This document shows positions 1 through 12,420 of a stretch of DNA of 64,000 nucleotides, piece after piece. The position numbers and the translations under genes were made by a program. This stretch comes from Alopecurus myosuroides. Taxonomy: Eukaryota > Streptophyta > Magnoliopsida > Poales > Poaceae. The number at the start of each line of letters is the position of its first letter. The stretch's first letter is position 1. A model generated the notes under the pieces. It did not search any database. It saw nothing but the letters and a program-made list of their open reading frames with translations, and had not been told where the DNA came from. The stretch covers positions 185,007,958 through 185,071,957 of the forward strand of contig CM054062.1 in NCBI GenBank assembly GCA_028641055.1, written 5' to 3'.

Positions 1-34
1 TGGACTCAATGATGAGCTGGCCATTCAACTGTCA

Positions 35-1030
35 GTGGTTCACATCACTAACTTCCAGTCACTCATTGACAAGGCTATCATACTGGAGGGCAAACACAAG
101 CAGGCTGAGAAGCGCAAGAGGAAACACATGGGAGGAATCCACAGCTCAGGCACACATCAGAGGATCCGCACTCACCATGACAACGGTGGAAATTCTGGAC
201 ATCACAGGACTGGAGGAAATGGGCACAACCACCGTGGAGGCCACCAGCACAATGGAGGGAATGGTCACAACAATAGTGGCTACAAAGGCAACAACCAGCA
301 CCAGGGAAGCAATGGACAGAACCGCAACCACAACCACACCTTCAAGAAGGACCTCAGCCAGGTGCAGTGCTACAAATGCAAGAAAACGAGACACTTCGCC
401 GACAGGTACACCGAGGAGAAGGCCGTAGAGGGAACCAAGGCCAACATGTCCCAGAAAGCAACAATTAACCATGTGAACGTGGAGGAGGTGCAAGCTGAAC
501 CAGACCTTGTGCTCGGTAAGTTTTTGGTTAATACTTACATTGCACTCGTACTATTTGATACTGGAACATCGCATTCATTCATATAAAGGGCATTTGAGGA
601 TAGAAATAAGCTAGCTACTGAGATTCTTAAGAGATCTATTAGAGTTAGCTCTCCAGGAGGGGAAATGTTATCAACCCAGGGGTGTCGCCTACTAGCCTTA
701 TCTATAGGAACACACACTTTTCCCACATATCTCATAGTGTTGGATTCACAAGGATTAGATGTGATCATTGGAATGGATTGGATGGCAAAGTATGAAGGTC
801 AGATACACTATGCCAAGAGAACAATCACACTCACGACACCTGAAGGAAGAAGAATCAGATATAGGTCCACTCACGTTCTTAATGAGACCAAGTTGAATTC
901 TCTTAAGGGGGTTAGCCTAGAGGAGGTACCTATAGTGAAGGAGTACCCCGACGTGTTTCCGAAGGAACTACCAGGAATGCCACCTGATAGAGACATCGAG
1001 TTTGTCATTGACTTGATACCGGGAACATGA
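35..1030 (+). pseudogene. T1 gag C-terminus and aspartic protease (degenerate)
   Basis: The first part (35-586) has a Gly/His/Asn-rich linker and a CCHC zinc knuckle (start CYKCKKTRH, about base 367) that binds RNA in an intact Gag; here the last cysteine is tyrosine, so the knuckle is broken. The protease active site reads FDTGTSHSF near 555-583 and is followed at once by a TAA stop at 584. Protease sequence continues in another frame (665-1030), including a GMDW motif typical of this protease family, and ends in TGA at 1028 just before the RT leader. No gene start is available because the 5' half lies outside the window. Confidence 0.85.
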
Positions 1031-1260
1031 CCTATAGCTAAGAGGCCGTATACGATGGATGTGGATGAACTGAAGGAACTCAAGAAACAACTTAGAGAGC
1101 AGCTGGATAAAAGGGTTCATTCAGCGGAGTTCCTCGTCATGGGGAGCACCAGTTTTGTTTGTGGAAAAGAAGGATAAGACACAACGTCTAGTTATGGACT
1201 ATCGTTCGCTAAACGAGGTGACGATAAAGAAAAAAATACCCACTCCCCAACATCAATGAC

Positions 1261-1950
1261 TTGTTTGATCAGCTGAAGGGAGCTAGTTTGCGATCTGGAT
1301 ACCACCAACTGAAGATTAGGGAGGAGGATATTCCGAAGACCGCCTTTACAACAAGGTATGGTCTATGCGAATACACCGTCATGTATTTTGGATTGACCAA
1401 TGCCCCGGCATACTTTATGAGCATGATGAACAATGTATTCATGGAGTTCTTGGACAAGTTTGTAGTGGTGTTCATAGATGATATTCTAGTATACTCCAAG
1501 AATGAAGAGGAGCATGGAGGACACCTACGTTTGATTCTGGGGAAGCTAAGGGAACATAAGTTATATGCTAAGTTTGGAAAATGTGAGTTTTGGTTGAATA
1601 CAGTAGGATTTCTAGGACACGTAGTGTCAGGAGATGGTATTGCAGTAGACCAAGCCAAAGTATCAGCTGTAACTGAGTGGGAATCACCACAGAATGTGAA
1701 GGATATCCGGAGTTTCTTAGGACTGGCGGGATATTACCGTAGGTTCATTGAGAATTTCTCCAAGATTGCTAAACCAATGACAGAATTGCTGAATAAGGAA
1801 AAGAAGTTCTTATGGACTAAGCATTGTGAGACTAGTTTCCAAGAACTGAAGCAACGACTAGTAACAACACCAGTTCTATGCTTACCAGATCTCCAGAAGG
1901 ATTTCCAAGTGTACTGTGACGCTTCACGTCGAGGACTGGTAGTGTATTGA
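1261..1950 (+). pseudogene. T1 reverse transcriptase
   Basis: This is the RT of the pol polyprotein, which copies element RNA into cDNA in Gag particles. Fingers and palm are recognisable: [27 protein letters not shown] and the catalytic FIDDILVYS (the YxDD equivalent) near 1470-1497. The connection to RNase H starts with the conserved [10 protein letters not shown]. The N-terminal RT part at 1031-1260 survives only in broken frames. The frame is lost near 1935-1948 by a small indel, and the next 1.4 kb of pol continues in a different frame. Confidence 0.9.
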
Positions 1951-3317
1951 TGCAAGATGGGAAAGTAGTCGCATACGCATCAGGACAGCTCAAAAATCAC
2001 GAGAAGAATTACCCGACTCACGATTTAGAGCTAGCTTCAGTTGTACATGCCCTCAGGACATGGAGACATTATCTCATGGGCAAGAAATGTGACATCTTTA
2101 CGGATCACAAGAGTTTGAAATATATCTTCACTCAAAAGGAGCTGAATATGAGGAAAAGGAGATGGCTGGAGTTGATAAAGGACTACAATTTGAATCTCCA
2201 ATACCACCCAGGAAAGGCTAATGTTGTGGCATATGCATTAAGTCGCAAGGGATATGTGAATGGACTCACTGCAGGGGAGTTATCAGATGAATTGTGTGAA
2301 CAATTCAAGTCTCTCCATTTGGAATTAGTGACTGAGGGATATTTGGCAACCATGGAGGTAACGCCAACACTGATGGACAAGATCAAGGGAGCCCAGAAGG
2401 ATGATGGAGGAATAAAGGAAATAAGAGAGAAAATGAGTGAAGGAAAGATGAAGGAGTTTCATGAAGATGCCAATGGTACATTATGGTTCGGGAAGCGTAT
2501 CTGCGTACCGCAGGATCCTAAAATTAGAAAGCTGATATTCCAAGAAGCTCATGACTCGCCATATTACATTCACCCAGGGAATACCAAGATGTACATGGAT
2601 CTCAAGGAAAGATTTTGGTGGAATAACTTGAAGAAGGACATCGCAGAGTACATTGCGCTATGCGATGTGTGTAGTAGAGTAAAGGCTGAGCATCAGAAGC
2701 CGGTAGGATTATTGCAGCCATTAACAATACCATATTGGAAATGGGATAAGATTGGAATGGATTTCATCACAGGATTACCTAGAACTAGGTCTGGCTATGA
2801 TTCTATTTGGGTAGTGGTCGATCACTTGACTAAGGTGGCTCATTTCATACGAGTGAAGATCACCTACACTAGCGCCAAATTGGCTAAGCTATACATGAGC
2901 AGGATCATCTGTGCACATGGGGTGCCAAAGGGAATTGTGTCTGATAGTGGAACACAGTTCACATCACATTTCTGGCGTCAGTTGCACGAGACATTGGGAA
3001 CAAGACTAGAGTTCAGCACAGCGTTTCACCCTCAGACGGATGGTCAGACAGAGAGAGTGAACCAGATTCTAGAGGATATGTTGAGAGCTTGCGCTCTGGA
3101 TTATGACTCTAGTTGGGATGAGAGTTTGCCTTACGCAGAGTTTTCCTACAACAATAGTTATCAGTCTAGCATAGAGATGGCCCCATTCGAAGCACTATAT
3201 GGAAAGAAGTGCATGACTCCTTTGTTATGGGATGGAGTAGGAGAGCGTAGTTTCTTTGGTCCTAACATGATCAAGGACGCTGAGGAGAAGGTTAGACTGA
3301 TTCGTGATAGGTTGTAG
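1947..3317 (+). pseudogene. T1 RNase H and integrase
   Basis: The RNase H part shows FTDHKSLKY; in the conserved ADALSR the first Asp is replaced by Tyr (AYALSRK, near 2230). The integrase follows with an H2C2 zinc finger ([10 protein letters not shown] then CDVCSRV, about 2548-2680) and the DDE core: [19 protein letters not shown] (canonical Arg after Asp replaced by Ser) and [10 protein letters not shown] carrying the Glu. A TAG at 3315 ends the frame before the C-terminal domain. Integrase inserts the cDNA into chromatin; this copy could not be made whole. Confidence 0.9.
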
Positions 3318-3843
3318 GTAGCACAATCAAGACAAAAGAGTTATGCTGATACTAAGCGTAGGGAAGTGACCTACGAGATTGGTTAAAGGGCATATCTTAG
3401 AGTATCGCCACTGCGTGGAGTTAAGCGTTTTGGAATCAAGGGAATGCTAGCACCGCGTATCATTGGACCTTATAAGGTTTTGTCACGCAAAGGAGAAGTA
3501 GCCTATCGGTTGGAATTGCCAGAAGGATTTTCTAACGTCCATGACGTGTTCCATGTGTCTCAATTGAAGAAGTGTCACCCAGAAATGGCAGATACACCAT
3601 TGAGGGATACGATTCCGCTAGAGGAGGTTCGGTTGGAGAGTGATCTCACGTATGAGGAGAATCCTATCAGGATTTTGGATACAGCGGAGAGAATGACACG
3701 GACCAAGGCGATCAAATTCTGCAAGGTTCAGTGGAGTCATCACACCTAAGAGGAGGCTACGTGGGAACGAGAGGATGATCTTCGAGAAGACCACCCACAC
3801 CTATTTTCTAGCCATTCCGAAGCTCGAGGGCGAGATTCATCTT
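3318..3843 (+). pseudogene. T1 integrase C-terminus and chromodomain
   Basis: The same frame as the integrase continues after stops at 3315 and 3384, with YLRVSPLRGVKRFG, the GPYKVL motif (GPY/F module) and HDVFHVSQLKKC. The tail ILDTAERMTRTKAIKF then VQWSHHT is the chromodomain, which in this clade guides integration to marked heterochromatin. A TAA at 3747 cuts the chromodomain before its EEATWE strand, still visible downstream. The reading frame runs to about 3842, next to the polypurine tract. Confidence 0.85.
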
Positions 3844-3856
3844 AAAGGGGTTAGTC
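3844..3856 (+). other. T1 polypurine tract
   Basis: AAAGGGG followed by TTAGTC lies directly before the TGTAACATCCC start of the 3' LTR. This is the expected site for priming plus-strand DNA. Confidence 0.7.
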
Positions 3857-6800
3857 TGTAACATCCCAAATCTTACATTTGGAATGTTCCGCATTTAGAG
3901 CATATGCATATCATGGCATGTTTTCAAAAATTGCATTTTTGTTTGTTGCATTGGAACCCCCAAAATAAATCATGTTCAAAAGCAACCAAATTCTCCTATA
4001 AGGCATTATTAGCCAAAGTTATTTTGATATTTTATTTTGCCTAAAAATTCGCTCCAAAATAACCTGATGTAATAGAGTTTCAAATTTTGAATTTTTAGAA
4101 ATTTATCTCACTCAAATCGGAGTAGTATTGAAATAGTTGTTAAAGAAATAAGATAAAGGAATAAAAAAAACACGCACGCACTCGGCCGAAGAACTCAGCG
4201 ACCAACCAGGCACAACGCGCGCTAGCTACCTAGCTGATCCGTACGTGCATAGTTTAAAAAAAAAGTAACGTGACCAGCTACCGTACGTGCACATAGGAGC
4301 AAAGAAAAAGAAAAGGAATGCATCGTGAGCTTGGACAAGTCAAACAGAGAGACCAGGCACGCACGGGCCCAGGCGTGCCAGCTTTTTCTCTCCCTCTCTC
4401 CCCGCGTTCTGTTAATTCTTTTTTTTCTCTGGACGTGGGACCCACGCATCATCTCCTAGCTCGGGGAGGAGTCCAGGATGAACACGGACAGTTTAAACGT
4501 GTTTATACCCAAGAAAATCTCCGATTGCGGCCCCGTTTCTTTCCCCCTGGCCACGAAATTCCGGATATAAATATCCCATACCCGTGGCCTCCAAAGCCCT
4601 CAAAAATTTCGCGAAACCCTAGCCCAAATCGATCTCGTTTCGATCTCGAAATTTCCACCGCCGCCACCACCATTGTTGCAAGTTTGGAGCTCACGCCGCC
4701 GGAGCTACGAGCAAGGAGGAGGAGGTCCGAGGGCACGAGAAGGTTCGCGGGAAGGAGCTCCGCCGTTTGCCGCTGTCGCCAAGCCCGGAGGAGTACCGTA
4801 GCCACCACGCCATCCACGTCCGTGCATCTCCGGTGAGTTTTTCCAGTGAGCTTCCCAGATCCTTTCTCGTCCGTCCGATCACGATCTAGCGGTTCAGATC
4901 TGTTCACTTAAGTGAACAGGTACAGCCAATCAGATCGCGCCACGTCAAGCCTAGTCAGCAGTCAAACCGGTCAACCTTTTTGTTAAAATTCGAGTAGAAT
5001 TACAGAAAATTACCCAAACTTCTAAAATCCATATCTTTAGATCTACAACTCCGATTTTCGCATGTAATATACCAAACGAAAGAGAAAAAAAAAGATCTAT
5101 CCATCTACGCAATCCAATCTATGTTTTAACCTATATTTATTTTCTGTTTTCAAATATTCTTTTTAGGAGATTTAAATCATATAAAATCAACCGTAACTCG
5201 AAATTCATAAAATCTTTTTTGTATAGTCTTATTTTGATTAGATCTATCCAGGAAAAATAATGCCAACTTGTGTAGATGCTTAATTCGAATTAGATCTTGC
5301 ATGTTCTTAATCTAGCACTATTAAACCATTATAAGCGTCTTAATTGGTTTCTTTGCAACAAAAACACTTTTCATGCATCATACATGTCATTAACAACCAG
5401 AGAATAATAGTAGATCTATTTTTACATAAATAAACTTTCATGCATGCATGTGTTGCATATTGTTATGTCTCGTTGCTTATGTTATGTTTACTGCAACGTG
5501 TAGACTACAACGACTACAGCGAGTGTGTTTGCGAGGACTGTGTGAACAGCTGCTCGTGTTGTCAAGTCAAGTTACACACATGATCCTATTATTTTAATAC
5601 ATGCATTAGAATTTTATTGTAGCTATGCATGAGTAGGAGTTGAGTGTTATCGCTATGCTAGATTACTTCACTAAAACCCAAGTGGAGCAATCATATGTTA
5701 CCACTAGATTATAGCATCCATATGATAGGAAAACATCGTACTTGTAGATTGCTTAGACATGCTATAGATATCGTGGTTGGAATTATTATCATGTTAAAAG
5801 TATTACTTGTTATTTTAATTGCTTATGAAAACAACATGATAATTAATTAACCACTGGGCGGATTGCTAGCATGTCATCAGAGTACAAAGTTTGGTGGGGA
5901 CCGCCGCCCAGTAATTTGAGATTATGTTTAGTTTCATTATGTAGTTGTTCTTACGTGCAGCCGTGTTTCATATTAGTATGGGCTAGACATAAATTGTAGG
6001 TTGTGGTGACTCGATCCCAACGTGTCCAGAGACGTAGAATAGTTGTAGGATGGTCTGGCTCGTGGAGGGTTTGGGGATCTACTTCTTATAGTTTATGGAT
6101 TAATCTTCTTTCTTTCCGTGGTACTAATGGTGTATCATGGTGTTTGGGGTCGATTAGGCAACACGGGTAAAGAGCACAAACCTCGCGAGGGTTAAAACTA
6201 AGATCTTAGCCGTGTTCCATTGGTTAGGTACAATTCAACAACTAGATGGGAAACATGATATATCTCGTTCATCTTGTTTTATTAAATAATATCAAATTTG
6301 ACTATGGGTTATTGGAGAAGTGCCTTATGGTGTTTCAGTGTGCTAATCCAAAGGGTAGGAGCACTTTGCTATCAACCAAAGTGTCCAATTATGTGCAAAA
6401 TTTAATTTCTAATAAATGATAGGTCAAATGCCTTTATGCAAAATAGCCAGAAACTCCACCAGCCAAATATGCATGTAGACTAGCACTTGCCATTTATTAT
6501 ACCACCATAGTGTCACTTGCCACCATTGCTCAGAATGATCTGACATCCTTTTTGGGGGCTGCATATTCGAACGTGCAGATTATTCGGATACGGATTAGCT
6601 TTCGTAGGTTTTCGAGGCTTCACATCAACCTTTGTTCGCCTGTGGCGTGCAAACAAGAAGATGGATGTCTACCGCTGCTTTGCTGTGTTATTAATAACTA
6701 CTTGAGCTAGCACTTCGCTATGCAGTTTGTAATAAATTATTTTACTCTGGATATTCGATAGTATTCAATACAGTTGTTTACTTTGATTACTATATGTGTT

Positions 6801-6874
6801 GTGTGTGCTGGTGAACGGTCCATGGGCCAGTACTACACGCAACAATATAGCCTGTGATGGGTTGTACTACTACA
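3857..6874 (+). repeat. T1 3' LTR (3018 bp)
   Basis: The LTR begins TGTAACATCCC and ends TACTACA, matching the TG...CA plan and the start and end words of the two solo LTRs in this window (TGTAACATCCC...GATGCTACA; TGTAACACC...GCGTCACA). It has an AT-rich start, a GC-rich block at about 4400-4860 with a TATA-like GATATAAATATCC near 4564, and a long AT-rich rest. A GT-AG pair at 4833 and 6578 could bound a leader intron (see findings). ORFs inside it at 4318-4836 and 6510-6710 have no homology cue and are not considered genes. Confidence 0.85.
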
Positions 6875-8419
6875 TATTATGCCAATTGCTACATGTTTTC
6901 TCCCTTCTTTATGTCATTTTTATTGATTTTCCGGACTAACCTATTAACAAGATGCCACAGAGCCAGTTCCCTGTTTTCTGTTGTTTTTAGTTTCAGAAAA
7001 GTTGTTCTCGAAATATTCTCGGAATTGGAAAGTTCAAAGCCCGGAAGTCCTATTTTCCCCAGAAGCATCCAGAAGACCGAAGAGGAGTCGAAGAGGGGAA
7101 AAAGGGGGGCCACACCATAGGGTGGCGCGGCCCCCCTTGGCCGCACCACCTATAGGTGTGGGCCCCATGGCCTCCACCGCCTTTTCCCTTTCACCTATTT
7201 AAGCCCCCCGGATGGAAAACCCTAAGCACATGATCAAAATCCCCGAAAAAGTTCCGTAGCCGCCGTCACCGTCAACCCGAGATCAGGGGGGTTCTCAAGC
7301 TGTTTTCGGCACCCTGCCGGAGAGGAGATCATCACCGGAGGCATCTACATCACCATGCCTGACTCCAGAGTGATGCGCGAGTAGTTCATCCTTGGACTAC
7401 GGGTTCGTAGCTGTAGCTAGATGGTTGTCTTCTCCTCATATGCCTCCATGTTTAGATCTCGTGAGCTGCCTATCATGATCGAGATTGATCTTATGTAATT
7501 CTATATGATGTGTTTGCTGGGATCCGATGAATATTGACCTTATGCCAAGTTGATTATAGTCTTTATTGCATATGCTATTTGTGATCTTACATGCTTTCCG
7601 TTGCTAGTGGTTATTCTAGCCAAGTAGTTGCTAGTGACTCCAAGAGGGAGTATTTATGCTTGATAGTGGGTTCATGCCTCCTTGTTGCCTTGCTCGAGTG
7701 ACAGAAACGTGAAGGGGGAGTATGTGCCGTTGCCATTAGGGAGAAAACAGCGGTGAGAGTGCCCGCGTGCATAATCATTGCTCACATTACAGCCTCTTTT
7801 TAATGCAATTATCTGTTGCTTGCAACTTAATACCTAAGGGGGTTCAGATGATAACCTGAGGGTGGATTATTAGCCATAGATGCAGATGGATGTCGGTCTA
7901 TGTATCTTGTTGTAATGCGCACACTAAATATTATAGTAATCTTCATGTCATATTGTGCACTACGGTGCAACCACTATTTGTCAATTGCCCAGCTGTAATT
8001 TGTTCACCCAACATGCTATCTTTTATGGAGAGACACCACTAGTGAACCTATGAACCCCGGTCCATGTTCCACATTGTTAAACAAACCACAACAATTTCCT
8101 GCTTTCTTTACTTACTGCAAGCATACACTGTTTTTTCACACTATACGTCTAATTTTTGTTTTCAACAAGACCGGTGATATTGACAGCCTCACTGTACCAT
8201 TGGGGCAAAGTATTTTGGTTGTGTTGTGTGCAGGTTCCACGTTGTTGCTGACACCGGTGAAGCGCCAGCACCACCGTCAGTGGCATCAACCTTCCGAAGG
8301 TCCTCCTTTTCCTACTGGATTGATAACCTTGGTTCTTAACTAAGGGGAAAACTCCTACCGCTGTGCTCATCACACCCTCCTCTTGGGGTATCCCAACGAG
8401 TGCAAGATCTGCACCATCA
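6875..8419 (+). repeat. LTR-B copy in S: Athila-type LTR lacking its first ~46 bp here
   Basis: This matches, end to end and in opposite orientation, the LTR at 51815-52178 plus 60325-61551, whose total is 1591 bp. Here 1545 bp are present; the missing ~46 bp would lie left of T1, outside the window. It ends GCACCATCA at 8419, followed by GGCGC, the probable TSD, and then SIRE gag leader. Whether this is a solo LTR or the 3' LTR of a full element cannot be told, because the left side is not in the window. A TATTTAAG at about 7196 is a candidate core promoter. Confidence 0.85.
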
Positions 8420-8503
8420 GGCGCCAAGAAAGGGGATGATGGTGATCCATCTAAAAATGCTTCCGCCGAAAACTCCACCGAGAAGGGTACGGAAGGAGAG
8501 TAA

Positions 8504-9625
8504 GAATATCACTCCGTCAAAGGAAGTTATTCTCCCGATCCTCCCGTCCCACACCCTCATATAATTCCTAGGGGATATCCACCTAAAATTGATGCTTTTT
8601 CTTTTCGTGAATGGCAATATTACATGGAGACTCACTTGAACTCTTCTTGTATAGAGCTTTGGAGGGTCACTCGTGATGGATACAAGCCTCATGACCCCAA
8701 GAACTTGACAATAAGAGAAGCCATAGATTGTCAACTCAACTACACCGCCTTGTCAATTCTTCAACAAGCCATGGGTCCTAACCACATGAGGCATCTTCAA
8801 CAATATTCCACCGCCAAGGAAACATGGGACACCCTTGTCGTCATGTTTGTGAGCAATGAGAGCATGCAAAGGAATAGGTATGTTGCCTTGAGCAATGAGG
8901 CTGAAGGGTTCTATATGCATGATGGAGAGAGCCATGAAGACATGTACCGTAGGCTCAAGACTCTTGCCACCGCATTCTCCAATGTTGGTGCCAAGTACAT
9001 TGATGATGCTTGGATCAAAAGGAAGTACATGATTGCTCTCATGCCATTTGAGCCCGTGGACTTGAAGAGCATTCAAGGAAGACATGACTTTGCTTCTTTA
9101 ACCTCAACCCAAGTTATGCAAGAGGTGTGCTCCTACCAAGTGCAAACCAAGAATGCTCTTGACAAGCGTGCTAGGGCCATAGGAATGAACAAAGGGGCAT
9201 CGGTTGCTTTGAAGGCCAAGGTTGTGTCAAGAGAGGTTGAGTATGAAGAAGAAGGCCATCAGGAGTTGGCTCCATTTAAGGATCAAGAATATGATCCCGT
9301 GCTCAAGGATATCATTGCTCTCACCGTGCATAAGTTTTGGATGAATCCTCTCAAGGCCAAGCAATATGTTGAGGAGAAGACCAAGTCTTGCTATGGCAAT
9401 GATGGGACTCAACGAGTGAGGTCTTGCTTCAATTGTCAAGATAAGCACCATTTCACTGCGGAGTGTCCCTATGAAAATAGAGAACTCCATGGTGGCAAGC
9501 TCATTCGCAAGGACAAGTCCAAGGTTGGCTACAAGAAACCTCACTTCAAGAAGAAACCATTCAACAAGAAATCTCCCACAAAGTTTGTGATAGTGATGAA
9601 GAAGAAGAAACCACAAGTGAAGTGG
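8504..9625 (+). pseudogene. S gag, N-terminal two thirds with zinc knuckle
   Basis: The capsid-like gag domain (UBN2/DUF4219-like in copia elements) reads from about 8504, after an in-frame TAA at 8501; the visible start IDAFSFREWQYYM is the canonical opening of the domain, so the ATG at 8624 is internal. The CCHC knuckle CFNCQDKHHFTAEC at about 9425-9466 keeps all four metal ligands. The frame is lost near 9610-9630, where it moves into the frame of the next entry. Gag would form the cytoplasmic particle that packages element RNA. Confidence 0.85.
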
Positions 9626-10797
9626 CCTCTATTGCTATTGCTTCTAATCCATCATCTTCATCTCTTTTTGAATCCCCCAATGAGAATCATCCTCACCTAA
9701 ATGCCAAGTGCATCATGGCTAAGGCCTCAGAGGTATCATCTTCTCCCAACTCTAAGACCCCAAGTGAACTAGAAAATGATGTTAGTATTAGAGTAGAAGA
9801 TGAAACTCTCTCTTTGGAACGTTTTATGTCTAACATACAAGGGGAGACCAATAAGTACTTTGATCACCTCGCGAGCCAATTGGGAGAGGCCCATAAAGCT
9901 CTTGAGAATAATGGTGAGATCGAAAGAAGGGATGCGGATGAGATAGCATCCCTCTCTATGACTCTTGAAGAAGAGCATGATGGGAGAGTTTCTCTTGAGG
10001 AGGAACTTGAATCTATTGAAGAGTCACCTAATGAACTTGTTTCTAATATCGCTAAGGAACATGACCTTGCAATTTCTAAATATAAAAAGGCTAAAAAGGA
10101 TAAGGTTGAGTTTGGTGTTGGTCATGTTAAACTAACCGAGGAGTTTGAAAAACTAACCAAGGCTCACAAAGCTTTAGAGAGTCAACATTCTTCCCTCAAA
10201 GAGTTGCATGAACAACTTCAAACTCAACTTAATCAACTTAACAACCCTAGCACCTCTACTTCTTCTTGTGATCATGCAAGTATTATTGAGGAAAATGCTA
10301 GGTTGAAGGATGAGCTAGCAAGGCTCAAGGGCAAAGGCCCTCAAGTTGAGAAGGTTGTGGCCTCTATTCCACAAGTGGTTGCCCCTAGCCCTCATGTGGT
10401 TGTTGTTAGACCACAATTGAGTGCTCCAAGGCCACAAGTGGGCAAACAAGGTCTTGTCTATGTTGCCAAAAAGAAGAACAAGAAGAAGAAGAGCAAGAAG
10501 AATGCCAACAATGGTGCCTCGGGTGGTGTTGCCATTAGGGATAACACTACTCGTAGCACACCGACACAAGCAAGCAATGTTGCTTCAAGTAGTGGTGTCA
10601 TGAGGGACAACACTACTCGTAGCATTTCCGCGGGAACTAACAATCCACACAATTTCTTATATGTTGATTATTATGGTGTTGTGCAAGCTAAATATGTTGG
10701 TCCTATTGAGGGTTACATTGACTATACCATTTGGGTTCCAAAGACCCTTGTTGCTAACATGAAGGGACCCTCCTCGGGTCCTAACTCTAGTCAATGA
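9622..10797 (+). pseudogene. S gag C-terminal coiled-coil region
   Basis: These 391 codons are the long Glu/Lys-rich tail seen in SIRE-type Gag. Heptad-like stretches (for example EEFEKLTKAHKALESQHSSL, about 10138-10197) predict coiled coil, followed by a Pro/Val segment and a lysine-rich block (KKKNKKKKSKKN, about 10468-10503). It ends with a TGA at 10795; the protease begins in another frame within 40 bases, so there is a frameshift near 10790. The TTG at 9622 is not a real start. Confidence 0.8.
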
Positions 10798-11959
10798 TCT
10801 CTCGCGGGACTATGCTTTCGGTGGGTCTAAATGGATAATTGATAGTGGATGCACTAGTCATATGACCGGAAGCAAAGAACTTGTGACGGAGTTGCGCCCA
10901 AATGACATTCAAGCAACCGTCAGCTATGGAGACAAGTCCAAGTCCAAGGTAATGGGGTTTGGCAAGGTTGTGATTGCTCCTGATATAACTATCGTGGACG
11001 TCATGCTTGTTGAATCCCTTGGTTACAATTTACTTTCAGTTCGTTCATTAGGGAGGATGGGTTTCTCCGTCTTCTTTGATCCTGATATTGTGGTCCTTTT
11101 GAGGAGAAATACTATTTACCTCGCATACGTGGGTCATGTTGGAAATGAGTTGTTCGTGGTGGACTTTTCGAAGTCTACCAACTCTCAAGCAATGTGTCTT
11201 TTCGGAAAGGCGGACGTGGGGTGGTTGTGGCATCGCCGCTTATCCCATGTCAACATGAGAACATTGCAAAGTCATCACAAAGGTGGCCTTATTGTTGAAC
11301 TAAAAGAAAATGTTTCCTTTTCCAAAGATCGTGTTTGTAGGTCGTGTGTTGAAGAAAATATGCACGATATCTTGCACAAGGCCAAGACTATTATTTCATC
11401 AAAGAAGATCTTGGAGCTTCTCCATGTTGATCTCTTTGGTGTCGTACCCGAGGCACGTCTTGGTGGCAAGAAGTATTACTTGGTGATTGTCGATGATTAT
11501 TCAAGATACACTTGGGTTTATTTCTTCAAGTGCAAGAGTGAGACTCAACAAACCACCACCGACTTCTCCAACCAAGTGCAACGTCAGCACAATGTGCAAA
11601 TCATGGCTATTAGGAGTGATAATGGTTCGGAGTTCAAGAACTACACTTTGAATGAATTCCTTAGTGAAGAGGGCATTCGTCATCAATAGTCCGCCACTTA
11701 CACTCCTCAACAAAATGGTGTTGACAAAAGGAAGAATCGCACTCTCTTGGATATGGAAAGGATCATGTTAGCGGAGTATTCTTCTCCCCAATATTTATGG
11801 TCCGAGGCCATATCCACCGCATGCCACTCCTCCAACCGCCTCTACATCCGCAAGGTCTTGTACAAGACTCCGTATGAGATCCTCATCGGCAACAAGCCCA
11901 ACGTCTCCTACTTCCGTGCACTCGGTTGTAAGTGCTTTTATTTGATCAAGGGTGTTAGG
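10798..11959 (+). pseudogene. S protease and integrase, split by A2
   Basis: The protease active site WIIDSGCTSHMTG is at about 10831-10869. Integrase follows with HRRLSH and CRSC zinc-finger pairs (11231-11355) and the DDE core (VDLFGV, RSDNGSEF). A TAG at 11687 interrupts it, and the third catalytic residue is lost: the usual GVVERKN reads GVDKRKN near 11719-11739, with Glu replaced by Lys. The frame runs into LIKGVR at 11959, where A2 begins, and resumes at 26249 without a codon lost. Confidence 0.9.
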
Positions 11960-12420
11960 TGATGACCCACAAGTATAGGGAGTGTATCGTAGTACTTTCG
12001 ATAAATAAGAGTGTCGAACCCAACGAGGAGCAGAAGGTGTTGACAAGAAGTTTCAATGAAGGAATAACTGTAAACACTGGAAAATAGATTTGTAGGGTTT
12101 TTTGATATTGCAGATAAATAAAGTGAGAGTAAATAAAATGCAGTAGTAATAATTGCAGCAAGTGGCCCAATCCTTTCTTCAGCAAGGGACAAGCCGGTGA
12201 GTTTACTTATGATTAACAAACATTCTCGAGGACACATGGGAGGTTTCTGTCAAGTGCATTCGTTCCATGCAACTGAATAATGTTAGGTGTTTTGATAAGT
12301 GTTGTGTGGGTGAACCTATGCTAATGTACCGTCCCATTCAAGACTAATACATAGTTGTGATTATACCCCTTGCAAGCATCTGCAACTACAAGAAAGTAAT
12401 TAAGAAATAAATCTAACCAC
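11960..12420 (-). repeat. A2 3' LTR remnant (461 bp)
   Basis: It matches the 3' third of the A2 5' LTR (24765-25226) and keeps the true LTR end with the TSD outside it. The first ~1 kb of the LTR, the polypurine tract and the end of the third ORF have been deleted. Confidence 0.9.

Larger units (their letters stand above)
1..6874 (+). mobile_element. T1: Tekay/Del-type Ty3/gypsy chromovirus, 5' end outside window
   Basis: The order gag zinc knuckle, aspartic protease, RT, RNase H, H2C2 integrase and C-terminal chromodomain is that of a chromovirus, and the integrase and chromodomain wording is typical of the Tekay (Del) clade. The 5' LTR and the start of gag lie left of base 1. The 3' LTR begins TGTAACATCCC and ends CTACTACA at 6874. 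The next bases (TATTA, 6875-6879) would be the target duplication, which cannot be checked because the left flank is absent. T1 is inserted about 46 bp inside an Athila-type LTR: the sequence resumes in that LTR at exactly the point expected from a second copy at 60325-61551. Every coding part carries stops or frameshifts, so the copy is inactive. Confidence 0.9.

Noticed and set aside
4318..4907. 172- and 134-residue ORFs in the T1 LTR
   Set aside because: They overlap on opposite strands within the LTR GC block; no motif.
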